Assembly: GCA_024509875.1 (NCBI GenBank)
Contig: JAMPIV010006395.1
Span: 248,001 to 312,000 of the forward strand
Reading direction: 5' to 3'
From: Oreohelix idahoensis
Taxonomy: Eukaryota > Mollusca > Gastropoda > Stylommatophora > Oreohelicidae
Length of the DNA stretch: 64,000 nucleotides
Position numbers and translations under genes: made by a program. The stretch's first letter is position 1; every line of letters begins with the position of its first letter. Shown one piece after another: positions 45,534-57,842 of the stretch. The notes below the pieces were generated by a model that ran no database searches, had not been told where the DNA came from, and worked only from the letters and a program-made list of their open reading frames with translations.

Positions 45534-46104
45534 CTAGAGGACATCACCAGAAATCACTAACAATACAAGAATTTATACAGTCATTCATATACTCGTATAT
45601 GAAAAGGCAAAGGCAGTAAAGACAGGAATTGGTCCCTCTTCACCTCATAAAGCTCAGCCATAATACAGGTGAAGTCTCTTAACATTTTCTCCTCTGGAGC
45701 AGTAACTGCTTTGCAACTGCCTTTGTCTTTTTACCGTCTCCCAAATGAAAACTGGGCTACACAGCTAAATGTCTTAAAGTGTTGACAGATTCTTGGAAAC
45801 ACACATCAATATAACCATAGACAAGGCCGTGTGTAGCTCTCAAAAGTCTTTGAGAAGATAAGGAAAGATTAGGATGACTGCTCCTGCAGGTGTGTTATAA
45901 GAAGCAACTAACATGAAGTTGATCACATAGCCAGCAACCTCATCAGGTCAAACAGATCACTATAGAAACCACTGTTGTAAGAATACATGAATGTTTTGGT
46001 GCAGGCTTCTTGCAAGGGGACCAGCTGTGGTGGTAGCTCCAAGCTTCAGAACAACAGAAAAGGGAAAGGATGATGATAGTAACAAAAACTGATTTAAAGT
46101 CTCA
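45534..46104. other. intron of the BLTP2 homologue, repeat debris
   Basis: No ORF or RNA gene seen. A phrase near 45996-46035 (gcaggcttcttgcaagggga) is the inverse of sequences near 51050 and 51755, so it is a dispersed repeat. Confidence 0.5.
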
Positions 46105-46945
46105 AGTACAAATATAAACAAAAGTCTTATGTAGAAACATGAATATAAATCTCACGTACAAATATAAACACAAGCCTTATGTACACATATAAACATTAGC
46201 TTCATGTACAAATATGAACAAATGTCTTATGCACAAACCTGGTAAAAAAAGCTCAGGCACAAACATAAACATAGGCCTTATGAACAAATGTCTTATGTAC
46301 AAGTATAAACATAAGACTCATGTAGAAACATGAATGAATGTCTTCTGTACAAACATAAACAAAAGTCTCATGAACAAATATGAAGAAATGTCTTACATAG
46401 AAATATAAACATAAGCTTCATGCACAAATATGAACACAAATTTTATGAACAAACTTGGTCAAAAGTCTCATGCACAAATATGAACATAAGCCTCATGTAC
46501 AAACATGAGCAAATGTCTTATGCACAAATGTAAACATATGTCTTGTGTACAAATATGAACAAATGTCTTATGTACAAATACTACATGTCTCCTGTACAAA
46601 TATGAATAAATGTCTTATGTATAAATATAAACATTAATCTCATGTACAAACATGAACAAATGTCTCATGCAGAAATACGAGGTATAATGAAATATCTCTT
46701 GTACAAATATGAACAAACATCTCATGTACAAACATGACACAGTCTCACAGATAAAAAATAACCTCCAGTCTTACGTACAAAAAATAAACATAAGCCTCAT
46801 GTAAAAAATACAAACAAATGTCTGTTGTATAAATATGAACCTGTACAAACACGGACAAGTCTCATGTATAAAAATGAACAAAAGTAGTCTCACACACAAG
46901 CATGAACATAAGCCTTATGTACAAGCATGAACAAAAGTTTGTGCA
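46105..46945. repeat. 25-bp minisatellite in the BLTP2 intron
   Basis: Roughly thirty degenerate copies of gtacaaatatgaacaaatgt + cttat. It ends within about 20 bases of the donor of the exon at 46963-47059. Confidence 0.88.
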
Positions 46946-46961
46946 CTATCAGAATGGCCTA

Positions 46962-47099
<138 letters not shown>

Positions 47100-47593
47100 T
47101 CATATCTGTTCTTACAATTATCTCTATCAGTCTGATATTGTTTTCTTTCTTACTGCAGCTGTTGTTACTGACATTGTCGCTAATACTGTCTTTCGATAAA
47201 CTAATTAAAATTATATGACAGTTGCTTTCATTAACACTCTTATACAGGGTGTTTATAAAGTCCTTGCGCATCTTTAAATTTTCATTACTTTGGAAGTACA
47301 AATGATAGAAGCATAATGTAAGCAGCATATGAAAGCATATAATAATAATAATAACAAAATTCAGTCATAAATGACTATGGGAATGCGCCCCTGAGGTGAC
47401 AGCCCTCGGTTGCTTATTTTCCTTGTGTTCCTTTTGACCATTTCTCCTCTTTTCTGCTTGCCGTGAGAGCTTTTTTTCGCCCTATCTGAGGTAGCGCCGC
47501 AGAGAGCATCGCCACTTGGTGCACTTGAAAGCATAATTTATTAAGTATTAACACAGCTTAGTTCAAAATTTTGAGGCTTTGTAATAGAGTTAC

Positions 47594-50394
47594 TGTGACT
47601 TTTATTTTCAACAGGTCCCAGCCTTCTTTTCTCTGTAACTATATGAGTTTGATTCAGTTTTCTTCTCTCTGAAAACTATATGTGTTTCCCATGCGTTTCT
47701 CTTTGTAATATATCGAGTTTGGTCTTTTTCTGTAGGGTTAATAATTGCGGTTTTAATAGAGACTACAGGGGAGAATATTAGATTTTCACCAGTTCGTTTT
47801 TTCACCAGTTCTTTTTGCTAGATAATTGCGATCAGGGAATCTTAGTTTCTTTGTTAAAAAGAGTCGCGGTCGTCGCGTAACCTGACGCAATTTTTTTGGA
47901 CACGCGGTCTGTATCTTATGACTCACGCGTTGCTTTCAAATCTATTGGCGGAGGCTCAGTTGTTTAATTTTGTAGGGTTTTCATTGGTCGGAAAGGAACG
48001 TCAACGATGACGTATCTGGCCTCGTCTGTAATAAATACTAGAGGAAATTAATTGCGGGTCCCTTTTGTCCGAAGAATATTCAGCCGTGAGAATCTACGTC
48101 ATAGCACTTGCTCTTCAGTGAGAAAATTTGATCTATTAAGTAAGCCATAACTATTTAGCGTGGTACTTGTAATTCGCTTCTAATAGAGACTAGCCGGTTA
48201 AAGTATAAGCTTTCCTCAGGAGGTTTTAATTTAGTTCTTAAACCGAAGGGCCATCAATTACGATCTCAGAGAAAGTATTTAATGTAAGAGGTGCAGAGAA
48301 GTCTTTATATGATAATAGCCATAGCTAGGAGTGTGTAAAGATTTTGAGACATTTAATGTGAGCTCCGTAATATTTAAAAGAAGGTCTAAATTTGTTAAAG
48401 AAGGTTGGTAGGAAAAACCCGCATCTTTGATTTATGATAAACCTGTATATAAACGAGAGCGGGATTTTGTAAATTTTAAGCACATGGGCATGGTTATTGT
48501 ATTGAGTTTTAATTCAGGAATGTTACCCAGAGAAGGGTGAAGTTAACATTATGTTGAACACAGGAACACGTGTATTTAACTACAGGAGGATACATTGATA
48601 ACCTCGATTGTCTATAGTTTAATTGCAGTTTAAATATGCTAGCATAATTTTTGGCGCACGTTATTTATTGTGCATTTTTATTGTTGTATAGTCAGAAGAC
48701 ACGAGATATAATCTATATTTCTGTTATGGGATTTTCCTTTTATTTTCAAGAGATGTAGATTTTATTTTGATAAGGGAAGTGTTTTCTGAGACGGGTTTCA
48801 GCTTGCCTAGATTTAATTTTGTATTGATAAATGTACACCTAGGGTCAGGGAGAAAAGTAGCCCAAGTATTTTCGGACAGGTATGTCCTCAGTGAAAAACT
48901 GTTGTGATACGTGGCTAGTCATGCAGAACAAAAAGATCTGGGTCAGCCGATGTTTACTTTGGAAACGGGAGAGAGAGGGGATTGCCTGGGAGGTTGACCT
49001 TTTGGGGTATAAATATTTTGTATCGTTGTGCATAGCGAGAATAGAGAAGGGGAGCTGTAATTGATTTAAAGGGAGAAGGGAGTTTAGGGTTTGAGATGTG
49101 TAACTTTTGACGTGTTGTGTTGTTTGTTCCACAGCGAGTTTTTCACGGTCTGTAGGAGGGGCAAACAGCCTCAGTCCTTTACAACAGCAAATTGTCATCT
49201 CAGGAGCATATAGCTCGAGAGATCGGAAAAGGTGCAAGAAATACCATATGTTCCCAGGTAGCAAAGACAATCTTCAGCTGGGAACAGGATTTGTCTTTAA
49301 TCGAGAGCTCTTAGCTCATTATACCACTCCGACAACAGCACGTGGCTGGGAGATTGGTCTAAAGTTATACAGCCATAATAAAGCTGTTTGTCCCTAAACC
49401 TTGAGAGGGTTAACGGGGCAAGTAAGAAGTCGGTCAGCAGCCGTGAAGCTTCTACAAGTGACTCAAGTACCTCAAGCCTGAAACTGAAGTCATCAGTGCA
49501 GAAATCAGAAGCAGGAGACAGGGATATCATTCCTGGTTCTGAACGTTATTAAGAGAAGAGGTGTAACGGAGACGCCACATCATCAGACGTCGAGTGTTAG
49601 AGAGACACGGAGACCAGGCGGAGATAGAGAAGGAGGGAGAAAATAGACAGGACCAGTAGGGTCTTATATTATCCATTAGATGGATAGCCTCTGAGCTATA
49701 GTTGTAATCTAAGTCTACTAGGGTAGCAGTCCAGCGGTGTTAAAGTAGCGGCTTGTATATGGCCTAAAGAGCAGGGAAGCTGTGTGTGTGTAGACAATAG
49801 TTTAGGCAGTGTCAGCAGGACAGTGACAGTAGGAAATAGATTGTAGTAGGGAGTGGTGGCTTAAGTTGATGGCCCCACCCATTAATTGTGGTTAACTCAG
49901 TAATCATTCTGTTTTTTTTTCCCAGCAGGGTGAAAGAAGGAGTGAAAGTGGTTGTTTTCTAGTATCTACCAATTTAATTGTTTTTCTTGTTTTCAGGTCT
50001 GTGCAACATTGCATATTACTGATTTTGTTTCTATGTGATTTGATTATGTTGATTATATTTTTTTGTAATAAAACTATATAAATGTCCACTGGATCAGGTT
50101 CTCTAATTTATAGCTAACTATACGTTACCTATATGTTGTCTGTATAGTGGTGTCTGTGGTCCTGATTTATACCGTATCTCCTTTATTGGCAGTAAGAGGT
50201 GGTGAGTCTATAGCTATTATAGTAGTCACAAGTGGCAAGGGAGAGTAAATCTCGGTTCTCGTCTCTCTGGCCAATAGGCTTATCTGTCCACATTCACTAT
50301 AATTTTCACATCTAAATCTATCTTCTCAGTCTATCTCATACTAGGGTCTTGTCTATACACTGGACTCACTCTAACTTAAATCCACTTCGTGACA
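47594..50394 (+). mobile_element. solo LTR F (about 2.8 kb)
   Basis: Starts TGTGACTTTT and ends CACTTCGTGACA, like LTRs A, B and E. TATA-like gtaataaatac near 48028, candidate intron donor gtaagc at 48140 and acceptor tgtttgttccacag at 49134, AATAAA at 50067, then a GT-rich element. Flanking 5-mers gttac and ggcat do not match, so no target duplication is visible. Either flanking DNA was lost or the solo LTR came from recombination between different insertions. Confidence 0.8.
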
Positions 50395-50404
50395 GGCATT
50401 AACA

Positions 50405-50575
50405 TGACCGCCGTCTTTCATGAAACATTGTTCTATCTGATTTTCCAACTCAATGAAAACATTCTCCAGTTGCTGCTTAGTAAATTGCATTAGGTATCCT
50501 GAACTAAGTTCATCCAAAGAATCTGGTTTTGATGAGTAGACAACAGTTTCAACTTCATAACTGATGCTTTTAAGT
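50405..50575 (-). pseudogene. Tc1-like transposase, C-terminal remnant
   Basis: The minus strand encodes about 50 residues including LMQFTKQQLENVFIELENQI and CFMKDGGHVN. It resembles the end of Tc3/IS630-type transposases (helix, then xNGAHIE-like tail). The catalytic part is missing. Confidence 0.5.
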
Positions 50576-50602
50576 ACCTTTTACAGTGTGCTTCATAATG
50601 TG

Positions 50603-50883
50603 GGGAGCTGTGGTAGCACAGTGGTTAGTGCACTGGCTTCCTAGCTCGGTGGTCCATGGTTCAATCCCTAGTTGAGGTTGGATTTTTTAGACCGCAAACG
50701 ACTCTGGGGTCGACCCAGTCTCATTAATTGGGTACCAGAGCAACTCTGGGAAGGTTAAGGCGGCCGGCGTGATGCTGACCACATCACCCCTAGTGTGCCG
50801 ATGGTCAAGAAAATATAGGCATAATACCATATTCCCAATATGCCTCAATGGGCGCATAACGGGATCCTTTTTTTCTCCTTTCT
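50603..50883 (+). mobile_element. tRNA-derived SINE, second family
   Basis: Head ggggagctgtggtagcacag with an A box (tagcacagtggttagtgcac) and B box ggttcaatcc at 50658-50667, then a ~180-base body and a T-rich end. The target duplication ataatgtg is at 50595-50602 and 50884-50891, inside the right end of the Tc1-like element. Its head differs from the SINE at 26717. Confidence 0.85.
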
Positions 50884-50935
50884 ATAATGTGTATATCCAA
50901 AGTTAAAGTTGCCAAAGGATTTGATAAACACCCTG

Positions 50936-51247
50936 AAAATACAGTGTTGATAACATTGTCAATGTTGATGTTATTAATGTTCTTTTACCAGCAGCATTTT
51001 ACTTTGCACTCTTTATGAAGCATGCAGCCACCATTGTAGCTGGTCCCCTTGCAGGAAGCCTGCACCAAACATTCACATGTTCCTACAGTCGTGGTTTCTG
51101 TAGTAATGTTGTTTAACATGAGGTTACCAACCCCATACAGAACCTCCATGTTTAGTCACCTTGTATGACATGTCTGAAGGTGCAGCAGTCCTTTTTTGTC
51201 AATATTGCTTAGTGTGGCTGCTACTATAGGTGTGACACAAGCCTTAC
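50936..51247. other. BLTP2 intron with dispersed repeat
   Basis: 51000-51110 (cagccaccattgtagctggt...caggaagcctgcaccaaac) matches 51715-51785 and is inverted near 46000. No coding sequence. Confidence 0.6.
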
Positions 51248-51514
51248 CATTGGTCCAGTCCATGATCAAGTGGGTCCATGTCCAGTCCATGAGTTCTGTG
51301 TTGTTGTATGGGTCAAAAGATGCATGGTAGAGCCAGCTCATTTTGTTGATTGACCAAGTGAAGCGGCCATGGAAGAGCAGGCGCATCTTGTCCCAAAATG
51401 GCAGAGGTCGACTGGGGTCAACTGAGGGCCGACTAATTAGATCCATGTTCAGATTAAAAAGAGCCACTGCTGGTTCCCAACATACTCCATAAGCAAGGGT
51501 GAGAGAACTCATAT
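51248..51514 (-). CDS. BLTP2: BLTP2 (KIAA0100/hobbit) homologue, exon of 267 bases
   Basis: Minus strand: acceptor tatgtaccctcag, then LTLAYGVCWEPA, SVDPSRPLPFWDKMRLLFHG, ASFDPYNNTELMDWTWTHL and DWTN, with donor gtaagg after one base of the next codon. KIAA0100 family proteins share VDPSxPLPWWDKxRLLFHG and DPYNTTExMHWEW here. The open frame continues past the donor into intron, which is why a longer ORF exists. The exon needs one base from the previous exon, not identified in the window. Confidence 0.94.
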
Positions 51515-52329
51515 CTGAGGGTACATACATATTTGGTAATAAACGATGTCATGAAAACATGGGGAATATTTAAACTCATGTCTATCAGATGGAGAATATG
51601 TTATGTCCGGAGGTATACATGCATTTGGTAATAAGCAAAGTCCTGAAAAAATGAGGTTCATTTAAACTTGTTTCTACCTATATCATCATCATCATCACTT
51701 TCCTTTTCACTCCCTATGGAGCATACAGCCACCATAGCAGCTAGTCCCCCTACAGGAAGCCTGCACCAAACATTCACATGCTCTAGCAGCTATGGTAACT
51801 TGTTTGACATGATGAGGTTGCCAGCCTTATACACAATCTCATGTTAGTTGCCTTGTATGACATGCATGAGGACACAGTAGTCCTATTCTTTCTTTGTCTC
51901 CTTATTAGAGACTCATGTGAACTCCTCTTCCTTCTTCTTCTTCCTCGTTCGTCCTGAAAAGGACGTTGGTTGCGTTGTGTCTGTTTACACCGGAGCTGCG
52001 ATATCTGCGCCTTTCGGCCGGCACATCCGACTTCAGCACGGCATTTTTTGGGACCGGGTTTGCCTTCCCTCTTCGATCCCTACTCTCTCAGCCAGACTGC
52101 AGTAATGCAGCCTGTTTCCAGGACCACCACGTGGAGGTGGAGTAGGGTCTTGGTCAGCTCTGGTTCGCTGACCCTGACGCAAGCAGTCAAGCTATGGGTC
52201 GCTGACTGCATTCTCTATTGCTGCATCTTTGGGTCCCTCATGTGAACTACATGGAGACATGTCTACCTCAATACACAGAATATTGTGATGTCATGTTTGG
52301 CTATAGATATGAGAATAATTCATCATGTC
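51515..52329. other. non-coding DNA with dispersed repeats
   Basis: 51665-51880 is a second copy of the repeat at 51000. 51905-52245 is a GC-richer unit beginning with a ttcttcttcttcctcgttcg tract and containing ccaccacgtggaggtgg; it looks like a dispersed element I cannot name. Confidence 0.5.
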
Positions 52330-52790
52330 TGCTTGTGAACTACTTCTTCTTTCAACTCCCAAAGGAGCATAGGCCTTCAACAAACTTATGCCAAGTCTTC
52401 CTGTCCTGTGCCATCAGCTCAAGGTCTTTCCCTTTTTTCTTCATCCCCTTCATGTCTGTCTCTAGTTCTCTTTTCCATGTGTTCTTTGGTCTTTCTTGAC
52501 CTCTCTTACCCTGGGGATTTCAGAACAGGGATTGTCTGGTAATGCTATCAACAGGTTCTCTCAATATGTTTCCTATCCATCTCCAGCATCTTCTTCCCAT
52601 TTCATGTTCCTATGGCACTTGTCTGGTTCTTGTCATTAGTTCCACATTAGTGATCTTGTCATACAACTTCAATCTTTATATTCTACACAAGCATCCATTT
52701 ATAAAGGTCTGTAGCTTTTTGGTTGTTGTTTTTGCTGTTCTCAATGTTTCAGAGCTGTACAACAGGACTGACCTGAATATAAAAATTCAT
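52330..52790 (-). pseudogene. LINE 3' terminal fragment
   Basis: The minus strand ends with RPKNTWKRELETDMK..., a hallmark of LINE ORF2 C-termini. Bases 52694-52770 match window positions 4-83, so it belongs to the same family as the LINE at 1-844 and shows its missing 3' end. Confidence 0.75.
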
Positions 52791-53483
52791 GTAGAATTTA
52801 TTTCAAAGGAAAAAAATTATGAAGACACATCTGCCAGCACATAAAGAGAATATTTAAAGTCATGTCGGACTATATAAACTGTGGTGAATATGTAAAGTAA
52901 TATCTGACTGTAAATTATGGAGAATATGTAATGTTGTGTCAGATTGTAAATTATGGAGAACTAGCAATAACCCGTCAATAATGACGGAAGTAAATCAAAA
53001 ACGGTAATATATTTTTAAAATATTTTTTAATTCAATATAAAAGTTCTTTCTCGCTTGCTCGTTGTGATTGACGCGATCGTCTCTTCCTCTTAGCATCTGC
53101 AGCTCGTTTTGCAGCCATCTTATCATTTTGATCCATAATAATAAGTCTTCAATACTTTAAATTAAAATGTTGTCTTGAAGAATAAATCAAAAACTTAACA
53201 TTTTAAGGTTATTTTTAACAAAATGATGCGTTAAATCCGTTTCCGGAATGAAACTGAATTCTACACCGACTTTTCTTCGTTGAGTGTTACTATTTTCGGG
53301 AGAGTACATATAAGGGAAACAATACAATTAACACTCTTCAGACCGGAAATATAAAAATATCGTTCCAAACGAAACGATGACTTTTGAAGTAAAAAAAGCA
53401 CATTTATTTTTTAATTTTGACTTCAAATCTATGTTTTATTTTAAGAATACATGTTAACAATTATATCTGTGCTAAAAAATATA
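52791..53483. other. no gene recognised
   Basis: AT-rich. 53075-53135 read on the minus strand gives MAAKRAADAKRKRRSRQS, a basic stretch that may come from an unidentified mobile element. Confidence 0.4.
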
Positions 53484-53840
53484 CTTCTTCTTCTTCTTCT
53501 TCCTCGTTCGCCTTCAGACTTCCACATTTATGACTCTAATAAAGGCAGCAGTCAACTCAAGGTTCCCGACATCTCCAAACAGTTTTTTGTTGACAGAAGT
53601 AGGTTGTTGCCATATGCTACCCCGTTCATTACTGTAGGTTGGGCAGTACTGCAGCAGGTGTTCGACTGTCATCGGGCTGGTACAGCAGGTGCAGAGATCT
53701 GTTGCACCAATTTTGTATTTGTGGTACAGATGGTATCTCAATCTGTTGTGCCCAGTGCGCAGTCGAAAAATGATGACCTGTTCTTTTCTGGATAGTTGAT
53801 GATATGCGTCATTTTTCAAATATACAGCTTTCACTTATGT
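53484..53840 (-). pseudogene. 5'-truncated LINE tail
   Basis: The minus strand encodes VIIFRLRTGHNRLRYHL, then a CTCCTSPMTVEHLLQYCPTY cysteine stretch, with a (GAA)n 3' tail at 53484-53506. Same family as 12420-12915. Confidence 0.75.
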
Positions 53841-53940
53841 TGACTTTGAAATTACACGCAGAAAAACGTAAACACTGCATTTGTCCGTCCGCCATTTTGG
53901 ATATTTTCCGAACAACTCGACTTAACAGATCGTAAACAAA

Positions 53941-55430
53941 ATGCAGTCTGATAATGACTACAATGCATCTAGTGATGTAGATTCCTGTTCTGATGATTAT
54001 TCAGAGGACTTGAAAACGTCTGATGGAGTTGGATGGTGAAAATACAGCTCAGAACAACTCAGATCACCAGCCGTACATGCAAAGGTAATGTTACTTTGTT
54101 AACGAAATGATAACAGCTGATTTTGAAAAACAGTAAAACAGTCATTTTAGTGGGCTATTGTAGTCAGTATAGCTGCTTTCTGTTTGTTTTTGAAAAAAAG
54201 AAACAAATATTTCACCTTTCAAACAGTTAACAAAGAACTCATGGCACCAGGAAATAAATATAAAGTGGATCGGACGTAACTTCTGAATCAGCTGATTTGT
54301 CTGACCTCATTTGCCCCGTGTCTCTGCTTTTTAAAATTATTATTTACATCATTTGACTTTATGATTGACAGTATTCATTTGTACGGAAAATGTAATGTGT
54401 GTCAATTTTCCTGTGTACACTAAACTGTAACTTTGAATTCTATTGTTGATCTGTAAAAATTAATTTTAAATTGTTCTTCTTGCAGATGTTTTGGTTATGA
54501 TGGACTTGATGAAGGCCCACCTTCCAACCCTCCACCTTTTTTGCCTGAGAGGGTTCCAGGTCTGCAACTGTCAGAGGTAAGCACCAGAGAAAATACAAAG
54601 CAGTTTTTGAGACCCATTGACTTCTTCAAACTGTAATTTTATGAAAGAATGGTTATAAGAAAAGGGTGTTTTCTTTTTGACATATTAGAGACAAGCCAAC
54701 AAAATGGGGGATGAAGTTATGGGTTCTTGCTGATGCTGTTAGTGGATATACTTTGATGTTTATTTAGGTCGGATCACTGCAAATGGACCATTTGGTTTAG
54801 CTTATACTGTAGGTAGTTATGAATCTTATGAAATCTTTGGTGAGTCAAGGATATAGGGTTTATTTTGATAGTTTGTATACATCCAATCAGTTACTGAAGG
54901 ACGTGTGAAGTTAGGGGATTGGAGCTTGTGGCACATTTCTTAGAAACAGAGAGATTTCCAGCTGCACTTTCAAATATAAAGGAATTTGAAAAAAATAGTA
55001 TCAGAGGTGCAATGAGGTGGGTTAGAGATAAAGAATTACTAGCACTGCAGTGGAGAGGTAACAAAACTATAACACTGGTTTCAAGCATTTACAATGCAAA
55101 CGGCCATAGGTTCGCTAAGTGTAGAAATAAGGTTAATTGGAATTTTCAAGAACTTAATGTTAGACAGCCAAATCTTGTAAGGGATTACAATATATACATG
55201 AAAGTAGTGGACAAGAGTGACCAGCCAATTAACAAGTACAATGTTTTGAGAAAGACCAATAAATATTGGAAAACTCTTTTTTTCACTTTCTGGATATTGC
55301 TATGGTAGATGCTTACATTTTATTTCAAAGACTAGCAGAAAAAACACCCAGACGTAGAAGACCAGCTAGATGTGGTCAGCTAGATTTTACAGAAGAACTA
55401 ATCTGGAATTGGGGAACATAAGTTTGTATG
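53941..55430 (+). pseudogene. piggyBac transposase, degenerate but nearly full span
   Basis: Pieces occur in order in several frames: an acidic N-terminus from the ATG at 53941 (NDYNASSDVDSCSDDYSED), GYDGLDEGPPSNPPPFLPER near 54490, KPTKWG..LWVLADAVSGYT near 54700, VYFDSLYTSNQLLKD near 54860, MRWVRDKELLALQWRGNK near 55012 and VVDKSDQPINKYNVLRKTNK near 55207. The three Asp positions expected in the catalytic core are still seen (LAD, YFD, VVD). Frameshifts between blocks and an AT-rich gap at 54090-54480 show it is dead. Element D is inserted in its 3' flank. Confidence 0.82.
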
Positions 55431-55964
55431 ATGATGCACTACTCGCTTCAAAGCCACCAGTTTTTTTCTCAGCACACCATGGACCCCAAGTTTACAGAGA
55501 CAAAATGAAATTGTAAGCTTTGATATCAGATTGTAAAGACTGAAAGAAAAACAAAAGTTAAATGTAAAGTTTGTGATATTTTTTTTTAATGTTTTCATGC
55601 AGGTAGGAATTGTCTGTCAGACTACGACCACAAGCCTTAGTAGGAAATATATAAAGATGTGTTGAGTCTTTATTATGTCACCCTCATAACTGATTTTACT
55701 TATGTGTTAGTGATCATACAATGTTACACTAGAAATATGTCTACTGAAGTCATATTTCATTATTTTAGCTAAGATGTTGCAGCTACCTATAATAACTGTA
55801 ATGTATTCAGTGGAAGATTTTTTTTTTTTGAATATTTTTTTTGTGAAAAGCCTAGTTATGTAACATTTTAAAAATTTGCATAATTTTATTATTTAATGTT
55901 GAATTGTTTTGGAAATGTAATATATAATGCAGAAATGGTCAGACTACAATAAAATATGACTATT
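55431..55964. other. 3' flank of the piggyBac remnant
   Basis: AT-rich non-coding DNA ending at the 5' LTR of element D. The last five bases (ctatt, 55960-55964) are the presumed target site of D; its other copy lies beyond the window. Confidence 0.5.
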
Positions 55965-57816
55965 TGTGACAACTTGCCCAATCTTCTCTTCATTTTTTTA
56001 TTATTTACGTGACATCGTTTTTTTCTCATCCTCAATGCATGATCGCAAAGTCCCGGGAAGTGTCACTTGCGGAAATTCTCCTAGTATTCAGTATTTTCTC
56101 CTCGCTATTTTTAGATACGACGTCATTGTTGACCAATGACCTCGGTAGCTAGGAACCTGTTTTAATTTAAGACTGCTTAAGCTGATAAAACCAGTTTATG
56201 CCACTTTAGGAAGACCCCACGTGACTTTTAACGCTATTGATTGGAGCGTTTATTTGACGCTAATGTCACATGATGCACGCTATGGATCACGTGTCCAAGC
56301 GGAAATGTCCCGCTAAAAGTGCGCCAAACACGGGCATTCTTCACTTGCCCGGAACCCTTGAGACAGCTAGGTCTAACCCAATTATCGGCGAATTCTCGCA
56401 TTAAAAGCACTGAAGCCACGTGTCTAATTGCGGGTTAGCGTCCATCTTTGAGTAGGTAAGTGAAATCTCGCTAGAATATAATGTGATGAAATGTGTAGTA
56501 CCTTGCAAAATCGACGCAAGATTGGTATGTTTACTTTATTCATATTTATGTTGTACGATCACATCCAGCCACATGTGATCGGGTATATTTTATGATCCCA
56601 CGGGATATGTACATGTTCATAATAATGTATAACGGGAATATATATATATAGCTATTAATTTCCATATTATTTGATTATTTTCGACCCGACGTTTAGACTA
56701 ACGGAAATTAATAGTAACGATAATGTTGACCGACCGTGACATATATTCATTATAAATTATATGACGAGGCGACCAGACATGAAGTGTGTGATAATGTTGT
56801 CAGACAATTCTAAAAACACGGATGTCCAATTATTTGTTAAATTCATCATAATGACATGACGATTAGGCTAGAGGCACAGAACTAGAATACTGTTGCCGAC
56901 ATTTCTATGATAAATTTGGTGGGTTTAACTGACATTTATAATAATTCATCGGGTTAAGCTGACGATAAATCAGTCTAAAGAATTATAATACTGCCACTGG
57001 GGCAGAGAAATATAATAAAGGACAGACAGGAGAAACTTGAATTCAAGATTAGACTCTAGACATATGATGTTAGAGACTAAAATCTGAGGTGACGGGCAGA
57101 GGGACGGCTTAGGGAAAGACTGCTTTCTAAAGCTAGAAAATTAATGGAGCCGTCGTATTTGTCTTCAGTCTATGGTGGAGCCTTGCACGACAGTCCAATC
57201 TCAGCGCAGAATACGGAGTCGAGCACAGAGAAGGCAAATCCGAACCATTCAAGACCTACCGGGGCAACGTCAGGAGACCGGAGAACTAACCACACTTCAC
57301 TATCAGCCGGGGGCTGAAAAGCTAAGTCCACGACAAAGGAAACTCACCTAATCAATGCCACAAAGTTTAGTCATCCATGATGAAAAACACGTGAATTGTG
57401 AGACACATAATACATACAGCAGACACTAATTCCATCGACAATACTATCATTCACCATCTATTCACTTTATTGCAATAAACCAATTGGGTGTATATACTGT
57501 ACCCCACGCTTTGTTCCTTCCATTAGATGTTGAATATTGTCTATGTTTATCTTCCTTTATAAGGGAGGGGGGGCTCGTAAAATATAATATAATTTAAAGA
57601 ATAATAATAATAGATAACTGAGAAGGGGACGACGGTAGCGAGAGACCAAATATCTCCTTACAATCTTTTCCAGACCTGTCGAGTTAGGAGAATTTACCCT
57701 CTTCGTCACCCTTTGGAAGTGGGAAAACCCAGCAGGGATTCCTTGAGCCAAATCTTCCACATCAGATCTATTATTTCCTCTAAATAATTCTCTTATCCTT
57801 TAAACGCTACGTGACA
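55965..57816 (+). repeat. 5' LTR of element D (1852 bp), intron-bearing
   Basis: TGTGACAACTTG...CGTGACA. Without 56456-57168 its length is 1139 bp, the length of the C LTR. AATAAA at 57474-57479 lies downstream of the intron, so the intron is in the transcribed R/leader part. Bases near 57325-57370 differ from C more than the coding body does. Confidence 0.95.
56456..57168 (+). other. 713-bp intron inside the LTR of element D
   Basis: Donor tag|gtaagt and acceptor ttgtcttcag|t are near-consensus and in the sense direction of the element. Both LTRs of C join the flanks exactly (gagtag + tctatgg) with no scar or target duplication. That is what splicing before reverse transcription would leave. 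The segment is AT-rich, has no ORF and no inverted ends, so a transposon insertion in D is less likely. Confidence 0.85.
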
Positions 57817-57817
57817 C

Positions 57818-57842
57818 TGGTGTCTCGGTCCGGGATTTGAAC
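57818..57842 (+). other. primer-binding site of element D
   Basis: tggtgtctcggtccggg followed by atttgaac: 25 bases complementary to a tRNA 3' end including CCA and the TpsiC arm. One base from the LTR; identical to that of C. Confidence 0.88.

Larger units (their letters stand above)
47245..50935. mobile_element. Tc1/mariner-like DNA transposon copy 2, with nested LTR and SINE
   Basis: Left end ta|cagggtgtttataaagtcc, right end caccctg. Long imperfect inverted ends are shared with 12333-13242. A transposase C-terminal remnant lies at 50405-50575. Solo LTR F (47594-50394) and a SINE (50603-50883) are inserted. Confidence 0.65.

Noticed and set aside
46105..46945. CRISPR-like array
   Set aside because: Units are directly tandem and degenerate with no unique spacers, in a eukaryotic intron.
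50606..50680. Functional tRNA gene
   Set aside because: A and B boxes are present but the cloverleaf acceptor stem does not close and a longer body with target duplication follows; it is a SINE head.
50949..51247. Longer coding region extending the exon at 51248 to 51156
   Set aside because: The extra open frame lies past a good gtaagg donor and loses similarity to KIAA0100, which resumes in phase at 47059.
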